A stretch of 51,714 nucleotides of DNA from Candidatus Saccharimonadota bacterium (GTDB taxonomy: Bacteria > Patescibacteriota > Saccharimonadia > Saccharimonadales > Saccharimonadaceae). Location: positions 1 to 51,714 of the forward strand of contig JAFYKF010000006.1 in assembly GCA_017537745.1 (NCBI GenBank). The letters are read 5' to 3'. Of the stretch, positions 24,849 through 31,539 are shown piece by piece (the first letter of the stretch is position 1; the number at the start of each line of letters is the position of its first letter). The notes beneath the pieces were generated by a model, which searched no databases, was not told the DNA's origin, and saw only the letters and a list, made by a program, of their open reading frames with translations. The position numbers and the translations under genes are program-made.

Positions 24849-25751
24849 ATGGCTAATAATGAAACAATTCAATCACAAGACGGAAGTAGCCCATGGCTCA
24901 AAGAAGGACTATTTAACGGCGTCCAATTCGCCAGCGACAAGTCAAAAACAGAGTCAACAGCTGAAGATGCCATAGGTGACCTTCCTACTACTAGTGTAGA
25001 TCCCACTTGCCAATCATATCTGCAAATTATTAACAGACGCGGAAAAATGGAAAGCGTCAAAGATTATTTATCAAAAATGCTCACCTCTCAACCAAAAACA
25101 TATGCTTCTGCAGATGATTTCGAAAAAGATAATCCAGATTACTTTGAGATAATTGACAAAACACTACCATATAGTGAGCAGAAAGCTCTGCAAGAATACT
25201 CTGGCACAAGGTTTGCCTGGATTAATTCAGTTGCTCGTGGAATATGGGACTATGACAAACTGGGGCGAAAGACTCCAGAACTTGAATCGCATATCAAATC
25301 TACCATTCAAGAAATATCCAGCGCAATTGAAAAAGCCCCCGCCCCAAAAGAAGATTTTGTTACTTTTCGTGGCACCAACCTTGATGGTTTTCGCAACTAT
25401 GGTGTTCGTAGCATCTCGGATCTAAGCAAATTGCAAGGACAATTTATGCTCGAAAAGGGTTTCACTTCCACCGCTATCGAGCGCGACAAGAGCTTTGCTG
25501 ATAGAGATGTTAGCACTCTCTGGATTGGCACCTCAAATATTAGAGTTAACTATCATATTCCGTCTGGCTCTCGTACTGGCGTCGCGCTACTATCGGATGA
25601 TCTAAGTTACTCAGCAGGACAAACTGAGTATCTAATTAATCGAAACAGCCTAGTTTATGTTTCAAACATTATGTTTGACAAAGAAAACCACGCCACTATC
25701 GATGCGGTAGTTATACCACAAGACGTCTATGAAGATGGAGCACCGCGCTAA
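24849..25751 (+). CDS. Predicted R-S-E class ADP-ribosyltransferase (C3/VIP2-like)
   Basis: 300 residues. The C-terminal half has the full signature of arginine-serine-glutamate mono-ADP-ribosyltransferases: R174 in VTFRGTN, S207 in the GFTSTA block (STS motif, residues 205-209), and the QxE pair Q258-T-E260 in AGQTEYLINR, followed by a last strand LVYVSNIMF. PSGSRTGVALLS before the QxE matches the turn seen in this fold. QxE rather than ExE is the form found in C3-like exoenzymes. The N-terminal 170 residues are helical, without a signal peptide, and may regulate or route the protein. It stands alone, with no obvious immunity gene. Activity, target and export are inference. Confidence 0.8.
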   Translation: MANNETIQSQDGSSPWLKEGLFNGVQFASDKSKTESTAEDAIGDLPTTSVDPTCQSYLQIINRRGKMESVKDYLSKMLTSQPKTYASADDFEKDNPDYFEIIDKTLPYSEQKALQEYSGTRFAWINSVARGIWDYDKLGRKTPELESHIKSTIQEISSAIEKAPAPKEDFVTFRGTNLDGFRNYGVRSISDLSKLQGQFMLEKGFTSTAIERDKSFADRDVSTLWIGTSNIRVNYHIPSGSRTGVALLSDDLSYSAGQTEYLINRNSLVYVSNIMFDKENHATIDAVVIPQDVYEDGAPR

Positions 25752-25776
25752 CTTTTGGTTACCAGTTTTCATATGG

Positions 25777-25782
25777 TATAAT
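25777..25782 (+). promoter_or_regulatory. -10 element of the CYTH gene
   Basis: TATAAT with extended TGG, six bases before the ATG at 25789; leaderless pattern. Confidence 0.65.
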
Positions 25783-25788
25783 TAAACT

Positions 25789-26319
25789 ATGAAAAAAGCA
25801 ATTCTAAAATGCAAATTAAAGAATCGTGATAGTTTTGAACAAAAGCTAGAAGATATCAATCTAGAATTTGGCCCCATCTATTGGCAGCACGACCGCGTTT
25901 ATGTACCACGTGGCTACAAGAAGAATATGAACTACCCCCGCCTCGTTATGCGCACTACTATGCTCGCAGTAGACGAGAAGCCCACCTATAATCTTATTTT
26001 GCGCCGCCATATTGAAGATTCCGGCACTGATATCGTTGAAGAAACCCCAGTCACCGACTATGCAACTACTGTGAATATCATTTTGCAACTCGGCTTCAAA
26101 CCTGCCGGCGAAGTTTCACGCCGCCGCCAAGAGCTCGAAATGGGTGAGGGAACGAAGATCTACCTAGACGAAATCGACGGCAAAGACGCCACCTACGCCA
26201 AAATCGAATCCACCATCGTGGAGGGCGACTCTATTCTGGAAGCTAAATCCGATCTCAAGAAAACCTTCGAAACTCTCGGCGAAACCGACATCGTCGAACT
26301 CCCTTACGCAGAATTATAA
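25789..26319 (+). CDS. CYTH-like domain protein
   Basis: 176 residues. The alternating charged strands fit the CYTH/triphosphate tunnel fold (class IV adenylate cyclase, thiamine triphosphatase): RLVMRTTM, YNLILRRHIED, VEETPVTDYATTVNIILQLGFKPAGEVSRRRQ, KIYLDEIDG and YAKIES. The hallmark N-terminal ExExK is not kept (the first strand reads ILKCKLK), so classical metal-triphosphate chemistry is doubtful. The last two codons lie inside a long inverted repeat that also reaches the stop of the convergent gene. Confidence 0.6.
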   Translation: MKKAILKCKLKNRDSFEQKLEDINLEFGPIYWQHDRVYVPRGYKKNMNYPRLVMRTTMLAVDEKPTYNLILRRHIEDSGTDIVEETPVTDYATTVNIILQLGFKPAGEVSRRRQELEMGEGTKIYLDEIDGKDATYAKIESTIVEGDSILEAKSDLKKTFETLGETDIVELPYAEL

Positions 26320-26487
26320 CCCATTCTTTCGTGAGTATTGAGCAAGCCAAAGAAAGTATTTGCAGAATTTAAGAAATTTTTGCAGCGAGCCCCCAGCCGG
26401 CGTGAGACGCAAAAATTTCCGTTAAGAATTCTGCAAATACTTTCATTGCGCGAAGCGATTCATGAACGAAAGAATGGGTTATAATTC
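26311..26487. repeat. 177-bp nested palindrome between convergent genes
   Basis: The outer arms are a perfect 22-bp inverted repeat (26311-26332 with 26466-26487). A second pair lies inside (GAAAGTATTTGCAGAATT near 26352-26369 with AATTCTGCAAATACTTTC near 26428-26445), then an inner pair around AAATTTTTGC / GCAAAAATTT. The GC-rich centre is about 26 bases. It could form one long stem in RNA from either strand or a cruciform, and probably terminates both convergent genes. Confidence 0.85.
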
Positions 26488-27473
26488 TATCCGCGTGGCG
26501 GTTCGCCGTCCGGCTCACCGAGTAATTTTTTTGACTTTATTTCGTATCGCCTTCCATTTACCGGCGACACATAATAATCCTCGTTCAAAAGATTTACAAA
26601 CATGGTTAAATCTTTGTCATCCATAATGATAATCGAGCCATCATCGTCTGTCATGAGTTCCAACTGCATTTCGTCCGCATAATCCAGCAGCTTGTCCTGT
26701 GGCATCTCCTCGGCAATATCCATCGCCTGAACCTTTTTGAGCAGCGGTTTCTTATCAGCTAGTAAGCTATCGAGCGTTAAACCTTCCGAAAACGATAGTT
26801 TATACTTCTCGCAAATCTCTTTTGCCTTCGCCTCTGCCAAAACTTGTGATTTGTAATCGTATTGGAACAGATTCTCAAACTTCGCTTGGTTGAACACAAT
26901 AATTGTACCATCAATAATTGCAACCTGATTATCATCTGGCATTTTGAGGGCAATTTCAGCTGAGAACGGCTCGAAACTTTCACCGTTTATTTCCCACGAA
27001 GATGCGCCTTTCAAGGCTGATGAGGCCGGCAAAAGCTTCGCAATGTAGAATGTCTTCATTCCAGTATCGCCAGGGTAAGTGAACTTCGCAATAATACCTT
27101 TGACCTTCTTGAAATCATATTCATTCTCTGTAAAGTAATCAATATCTTTGTACTCTTTTTCAATTAGATGAATCAAGGTCTCGGCCCGACCAACCTTAGA
27201 AAGGGAAGTGTGATAGATAACTTTTTCCTCGCCATCTGCGCGCTCATATTCCCTGCATTCCAAACCCTTATCTGCCTCTTTAATGATAAAAGACACAGCC
27301 TCTTGCATAAACATCGATTTTACGGCGCCAGTCAGCTTGTCGGAATACTTAATCTTAAACGGCGTATAGTTCTTATTAAACAAAAACAACTCCGCTGAAA
27401 CATTGTTCTTTATCTCATCAATTTCGTTTGCCCAAAGGAACACATCAAACGGTTCACCACTATTTTCTTGCAT
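26487..27473 (-). CDS. KwaB-like (DUF4868) protein
   Basis: 328 residues from the ATG at 27473, preceded by GGAG; a GTG 12 bases upstream would overlap that site. No membrane helix. The central region (YKDIDYFTENEYDFKKVKG, IIAKFTYPGD, TFYIAKLLP) and the strand-helix segment VAIIDGTIIVFNQAKFENLF followed by a helix resemble DUF4868, the domain of the Kiwa anti-phage protein KwaB. KwaA, the small four-helix membrane partner, is not visible on either side, so this would be a solitary KwaB relative. The last third is acidic (DDDGSIIIMDDKD). The family call is from memory of its pattern and needs a profile search. Confidence 0.5.
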   Translation of the reverse strand: MQENSGEPFDVFLWANEIDEIKNNVSAELFLFNKNYTPFKIKYSDKLTGAVKSMFMQEAVSFIIKEADKGLECREYERADGEEKVIYHTSLSKVGRAETLIHLIEKEYKDIDYFTENEYDFKKVKGIIAKFTYPGDTGMKTFYIAKLLPASSALKGASSWEINGESFEPFSAEIALKMPDDNQVAIIDGTIIVFNQAKFENLFQYDYKSQVLAEAKAKEICEKYKLSFSEGLTLDSLLADKKPLLKKVQAMDIAEEMPQDKLLDYADEMQLELMTDDDGSIIIMDDKDLTMFVNLLNEDYYVSPVNGRRYEIKSKKLLGEPDGEPPRG

Positions 27474-27489
27474 ATAAATCTCCACTTAT

Positions 27490-28101
27490 TTTTTCTCATT
27501 ATAGCACAAAAAGGGAATTGACTAAAGAAAACGCTACAAGAAATCAACCTATACCCTAATTATAACACAAATACGGCAAAAAGTCAATGGTGACTCAACC
27601 CCGCCTATGTTCGGTTATTAAAACATAAAACACCACACATTTCAACCACCACTTGTTCGGTGGTTTGTTCGGGAAATTTCAGGGATCTTTTCCACTGCTT
27701 GTGGAAAACTACCCAATACAAAAAAGTCTAAAAAAGTCCAAAAAAGCTCTTGCTTTTTTTGAAAAATTATAATAAACTAGAGTCAGTGGAAAAAATAATA
27801 AAAACCACAAACAAAAAATGAACATTAACATAGTTTGAGGCCGACCAACTAGGAGTTTCAGCGCGCATTAAATTTTAAACGAGATGCGACAAAAAAATCG
27901 TGCGCACATTGTTCTAAACACACCTCCCAATAAAACTCTATGGTCTAAAAGACCCTAAATGCACAATAAGTCTCTCAACGGCTATGATTGTATGCTCCGC
28001 CTTGCGCGAGGCAAAATCGTAGTAGATTAATTGTGTTAACCAAACAAAAATTAAAAAAAACAAACCCGCAGAAATTTCTAGTTGAACGGTCTCAAACGTA
28101 G
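27490..28101. other. Noncoding region upstream of rsmH with several hairpins
   Basis: No convincing ORF. Visible elements are: inverted DnaA-box-like words TTTTCCAC/GTGGAAAA (27688-27708); three tandem 10-mers AAAAAAGTCT, AAAAAAGTCC, AAAAAAGCTC (about 27720-27749) running into a hairpin AAAAAAGC-TCTT-GCTTTTTT; a TATAAT at 27768-27773; a small hairpin GGTCT-AAA-AGACC (27942-27954); and a two-part stem in which CTATGATT pairs with AATCGTAG around GCCT/AGGC (27982-28019). GTTCGG words occur at 27609, 27655 and 27667. It may encode a structured RNA; no known RNA family was recognised. Confidence 0.5.
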
Positions 28102-28107
28102 TATAAT
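28102..28107 (+). promoter_or_regulatory. -10 element of rsmH
   Basis: TATAAT seven bases before the ATG at 28115. It decides that start over an in-frame TTG at 28082, which lies upstream of the promoter. Confidence 0.65.
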
Positions 28108-28114
28108 TAAGGTA

Positions 28115-28987
28115 ATGAAGAATCATCATGTACCGGTGTTATTATCCGAAGTCTTGGCATATCTCTCACCGCAGTTGAACGAATCATATTTAGATCTTAC
28201 TGCAGGATATGGAGGGCATGCCGAATCTATTTTGGATGTGACGCAGGATTATAAAGATTCTGTTCTCGTGGACCGCGACGAATTTGCGATTGATTATCTC
28301 AAAAGTAAGTTCCCGCAGGATATCACACTGATTAATACGGATTTTTATAGTGCTACGCTACAACTTTTAGAGTGTGGAAAGACTTTCGATATGATACTGG
28401 CGGACTTTGGTGTTTCTTCTCCGCAGCTGGACAATGAGGACCGTGGTTTTTCGTTCAAATCAGAAAGCCCTCTTGATATGCGGATGGACCGACGTCAACC
28501 ACTTACAGCAAGTGAGATAGTAAATAATTTTAGCGAAAGAAATCTCGCGGATATTTTCGTAAAATACGGTGAGGAAACCCCTGGCCGCGCGAAAATGCTA
28601 GCAGCACAAATTGTGCACCACCGCCCGATTAATACCACCAAGGAGCTTGCTGATCTAATTGCGCATTATTCGAAATATAGTCGCATTCATCCTGCTACCA
28701 AAGTTTTCCAGGCCATCCGAATCGTAGTAAATGGAGAACTAGAGCAAATCGAAAAGACTTTGCCGCTTCTCCCCAAACTACTTAATCAGAATGGGCGTCT
28801 CGGATTTATCACCTTTCATAGCCTTGAGGACCGTTTGGTGAAAAACTTCATTAGTGAAGCCTCAAGCCATGGTGAAGAGTCTGAACTAACCCAGGTGACC
28901 AAAAAACCAATCGTTGCGGACCCGAGTGAATTAGTTATCAACCCGCGCAGCCGGAGTGCAAAGTTTAGAGTGGCTAAGCGGAATTGA
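28115..28987 (+). CDS. rsmH: 16S rRNA (cytosine-1402-N4)-methyltransferase
   Basis: 290 residues. It begins HHVPVLLSEVL, the standard RsmH/MraW start. The SAM-binding loop is LTAGYGGHAESIL near residue 27, and ILADFGVSSPQLD near 92 and FHSLEDRLVKNF near 240 are the family's strongest blocks. It methylates C1402 of 16S rRNA. As in most bacteria it leads the division and cell-wall cluster. Confidence 0.95.
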   Translation: MKNHHVPVLLSEVLAYLSPQLNESYLDLTAGYGGHAESILDVTQDYKDSVLVDRDEFAIDYLKSKFPQDITLINTDFYSATLQLLECGKTFDMILADFGVSSPQLDNEDRGFSFKSESPLDMRMDRRQPLTASEIVNNFSERNLADIFVKYGEETPGRAKMLAAQIVHHRPINTTKELADLIAHYSKYSRIHPATKVFQAIRIVVNGELEQIEKTLPLLPKLLNQNGRLGFITFHSLEDRLVKNFISEASSHGEESELTQVTKKPIVADPSELVINPRSRSAKFRVAKRN

Positions 28988-29019
28988 TAAAACAAAAACT
29001 AAACATAAAAGGAGGCATT

Positions 29020-29085
29020 ATGCCAAAACAAATACTAGTAGCTAACAAATCTCGCAAGCAGACTGTAAAAGTCAACTTCCGCTAA
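29020..29085 (+). CDS. 21-residue basic peptide (small ORF) with strong ribosome binding site
   Basis: ATG at 29020, TAA at 29083. AAAAGGAGG lies 4-5 bases upstream, one of the best Shine-Dalgarno sites in the window. The product is MPKQILVANKSRKQTVKVNFR, net positive and soluble. It sits between rsmH and a run of hairpins before ftsL, a position where a leader peptide could control downstream expression. Translation is inferred from the ribosome binding site only; no family is recognised. Confidence 0.6.
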   Translation: MPKQILVANKSRKQTVKVNFR

Positions 29086-29100
29086 AAGGGAGAGCAAGCG

Positions 29101-29290
29101 GGTTTGAAGGTGGGGCCTCCACAGTGGCCCCACCACCTAGTAAAAAGAAAACTTTACTGCGATATGGACTTCATCTCGAAGTCCACCAATTAGAGTTTTC
29201 ACAGGAGTGTGAAGTGTATGACCTTACCGGGTGGCCTCTCTAGAGCACTTATAGCTCTGCCTAGAAAGGACCCCCGGACTAAGATAGCCA
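29101..29290 (+). ncRNA. Multi-hairpin RNA candidate between the small ORF and ftsL
   Basis: Five successive stems can be drawn: GGTGGGGCC/GGCCCCACC (29109-29134); AGTAAA/TTTACT (29139-29158); TGGACTT/AAGTCCA (29165-29185); TTCACA/TGTGAA (29198-29213); and a compound stem CCGGG/CCCGG (29227-29277) enclosing GGC/GCC and AGAGC/GCTCT. The loops are short. An unstructured A-rich stretch then leads to ftsL. No tRNA, tmRNA, RNase P or SRP signature is present. It may be a cis-regulatory leader of ftsL-ftsI or a separate small RNA. Pairing was found by eye, without energy calculation. Confidence 0.5.
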
Positions 29291-29349
29291 ATCCGTGAAA
29301 ACAAACACAAAATGAAAATTGAAAAATAAAAAACTAAAAGCGAGGAAAA

Positions 29350-29694
29350 ATGTTAAATCAAACATACGTGACAAGAAGGGCAAGTGGAGTTAGCTTCGTA
29401 AGAGGCCGCAATACAGTCAGATATACCAAACGTAGCCTAGGTTCCATCTCACAAATCGTAATCATCAGTCTTATTACTCTAGTATTTGGTTTAATTTATG
29501 TCGCTGAAGGCACCAAAGCCACTAGTTTTGATTATCAAATATCTGCTGTTGAATCTGAAATCTCCGAAATGACCGCCCGTCGTGACGATTTAGCTGTTGA
29601 AAAAGCTCGCCTTACTTCAATTGCTACTGCTAAGAATAGCACCGTGGCCGCCAACATGGAAACATCCACTGTTACCGGCTACGCCACCGAATAG
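29350..29694 (+). CDS. ftsL: FtsL-like division protein
   Basis: 114 residues. A basic cytoplasmic N-terminus (about 1-33), one membrane helix (about 35-55, IVIISLITLVFGLIYVA) and an extracellular coiled-coil region (FDYQISAVESEISEMTARRDDLAVEK) form the FtsL/DivIC layout. Its place between rsmH and ftsI is the classical ftsL position. Preceded by GAGGAAAA. FtsL has little sequence conservation, so the call rests on topology and synteny. Confidence 0.75.
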   Translation: MLNQTYVTRRASGVSFVRGRNTVRYTKRSLGSISQIVIISLITLVFGLIYVAEGTKATSFDYQISAVESEISEMTARRDDLAVEKARLTSIATAKNSTVAANMETSTVTGYATE

Positions 29695-29701
29695 AATATA
29701 G

Positions 29702-29707
29702 TATAAT
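29702..29707 (+). promoter_or_regulatory. -10 element of ftsI
   Basis: TATAAT seven bases before the ATG at 29715; leaderless pattern inside the cluster. Confidence 0.6.
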
Positions 29708-29714
29708 ATATTAT

Positions 29715-31532
29715 ATGCTAATTAGTCGCATCAAGATTCTCAAATTTTTAACTCTCGCCGCATTAGGGATTATCACCGTGCGGCTTTTTGCGATTCAGAT
29801 TATTGAGCATGACGGCTGGGTGGCAAAGGCCAATGACCAGCACACTCTTCTTGAGACCATTACTGCTAAACGTGGCGAAATTTACATGATGAATGGCGAC
29901 ACTCCCACCGTGGTTGTCATGAACCAAACCGCCTACTCAGTTATTATTGACCCTGCCGTCACCGACAAAGAGGAAATTAGCAAACTACTAAACGAGGTTG
30001 CCAAAGATTACATCGCCGCTGATATAGATGAGGTATATAGCATCGAAGGACTCCGCTACTATGTTGTAGCCAAAAATCTTCCTTATAGTGTTGCCACCAA
30101 AGTTGCTGAAGCTGGCCTCCAGGGCGTCTGGCTCAAATCTGGCAACCAACGCGTTTATCCGGAAGGAGAACTCGGCTCTACTTTGCTGGGTTTTGTTAAT
30201 GCTGATGGTGTTGGCCAGTACGGTGTAGAGGGCTCACTAAATGATATTCTTTCCGGCAAAGACGGGCTTTTGAAGACCGTCTCAGACATTAATAATGTTG
30301 CTCTCTCAATTGGCAACGATAATGTTAAAATCCCCGCCGAAGATGGCAAAAATATTGTTTTGTCGGTTGACCGTAATCTTGAAAGGGGCATAGAGGAAAT
30401 TACCACCGAAAAGCTCGCAAATTCTAATGCTACTAATGCCGCCGTACTAGTAATAAATCCAAATACCGGCGAAGTTCTCGCTATGACCAGCCTGCCCGGT
30501 TATGACCCGGCCAATTACGGCAATGTCACTTCAGCTGCTATCTACATAAACCAGGTTACCGAAGTGCCATACGAGCCAGCCTCCATTTGTAAGAATTTTG
30601 CCTATTCCGCTGCAATCAATGAAGGTAAAATGACGGCGGATAGCACTTATTTTAATGAGCATTATGTCTATGTTGATGGCTGGAAAATCGAAAACGCCGA
30701 AATCCGCGATTTTCTTTATGGCGAAATTGACATGAAAACCGCTCTTTATTGGTCGCTTAACTCCGGCTCGATTCAAGCTCTTAAATTCCTCGGCGATGAC
30801 CCGAATAATATCAATCAGCAAGGCAGGGAAAGGCTATTTGACTATTATTATAATAAATTCCGTCTCGGCCATCCCACTGGTATTGAAATTATTGAGGCCG
30901 AAGGCTATATTGAAGATCCGAACGTTGGTTGGGGCCGTGATTCGACTTACGCCAACATGACATTCGGCCAAAACCTCGGCATCACCATGATTCAAACCGC
31001 TACCGCCTTCTCGGCCGTAGTAAACGGCGGTTACTGGCGCACCCCCACGATAGTGAAAGGCATCCTTGAAGATGATGGAGAGATTATCCCTCTATCTACA
31101 GAGCGGGTGACGACCGCGGAGGGGGACCCCCGTGGAGCCTGCGACACGGGGGAGGAGAGCACCTGGCAGGACCCGCTCCATATAGAGGACAAGATTTTAT
31201 CCGACGATACCTCTGCTACCATGCGTGATATGCTAATTAACAACCGTGATTATAAGGTTCGTTGGGGCGTAGACCGCGAAGGCTACGCCATCGGTGGCAA
31301 ATCTGGTACCGCACAGGTCATCGTCAACGGTGCCTACGATGACACCTATGGCGCGCTTGTTGGTTCGTATATTGGCTTCTTCGGCCCCAGCGGGGAAATG
31401 CCAGCCTACGTCGTAATGACTAGAATGTGGGGCGAAGGCGAAGCAGTCGGCAGTGGTGACGCGATGGACTTGTTTGACAGCATCTCTAACTACATGATAG
31501 ACTATTTGAAGATGAAGCCGGGAGTGATATAA
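29715..31532 (+). CDS. ftsI: Penicillin-binding protein 2/FtsI-type transpeptidase
   Basis: 605 residues. An N-terminal membrane helix (about 8-28), the PBP dimerisation domain (RGEIYMMNGD near residue 55) and the transpeptidase domain with all three motifs: S290-x-x-K293 in EPASICK, S347-L-N349, and K529-S-G-T. It cross-links septal peptidoglycan with FtsW. Residues about 463-487 are an odd Gly/Glu/Thr/Cys segment coded by a GC-rich palindrome (31088-31187) that is not part of the family fold; the frame stays open, so the protein may tolerate it. Confidence 0.93.
   Translation: MLISRIKILKFLTLAALGIITVRLFAIQIIEHDGWVAKANDQHTLLETITAKRGEIYMMNGDTPTVVVMNQTAYSVIIDPAVTDKEEISKLLNEVAKDYIAADIDEVYSIEGLRYYVVAKNLPYSVATKVAEAGLQGVWLKSGNQRVYPEGELGSTLLGFVNADGVGQYGVEGSLNDILSGKDGLLKTVSDINNVALSIGNDNVKIPAEDGKNIVLSVDRNLERGIEEITTEKLANSNATNAAVLVINPNTGEVLAMTSLPGYDPANYGNVTSAAIYINQVTEVPYEPASICKNFAYSAAINEGKMTADSTYFNEHYVYVDGWKIENAEIRDFLYGEIDMKTALYWSLNSGSIQALKFLGDDPNNINQQGRERLFDYYYNKFRLGHPTGIEIIEAEGYIEDPNVGWGRDSTYANMTFGQNLGITMIQTATAFSAVVNGGYWRTPTIVKGILEDDGEIIPLSTERVTTAEGDPRGACDTGEESTWQDPLHIEDKILSDDTSATMRDMLINNRDYKVRWGVDREGYAIGGKSGTAQVIVNGAYDDTYGALVGSYIGFFGPSGEMPAYVVMTRMWGEGEAVGSGDAMDLFDSISNYMIDYLKMKPGVI
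31088..31187. repeat. GC-rich palindromic element inside ftsI
   Basis: The outer arms CCTCTAT...GAGCGGGT (31089-31108) pair with ACCCGCTC...ATAGAGG (31171-31188) with a small internal mismatch. A perfect inner hairpin has stem CCCCCGTG/CACGGGGG with a 10-nt loop (about 31126-31151). GGGTGAC and GGAGCCTG occur in the same order and at similar spacing in the lipid kinase element (984-1023). Translated in frame between two conserved parts of the transpeptidase. Confidence 0.7.
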
Positions 31533-31533
31533 T
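31528..31533 (+). promoter_or_regulatory. -10 element of mraY
   Basis: TATAAT with extended TGA (the ftsI stop codon), six bases before the ATG at 31540. Confidence 0.65.
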
Positions 31534-31539
31534 ATACTT

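Noticed and set aside
27490..28101. tmRNA, RNase P RNA or SRP RNA
   Set aside because: No tRNA-like ends with CCA, no resume-codon tag ORF, no RNase P core words and no SRP GNRA/GGAAG hairpin were seen on either strand.
31105..31175. Frameshift in ftsI to explain the odd segment
   Set aside because: Frame is the same before and after, and all three catalytic motifs are in one frame; inverted repeats explain the segment better as an insertion.
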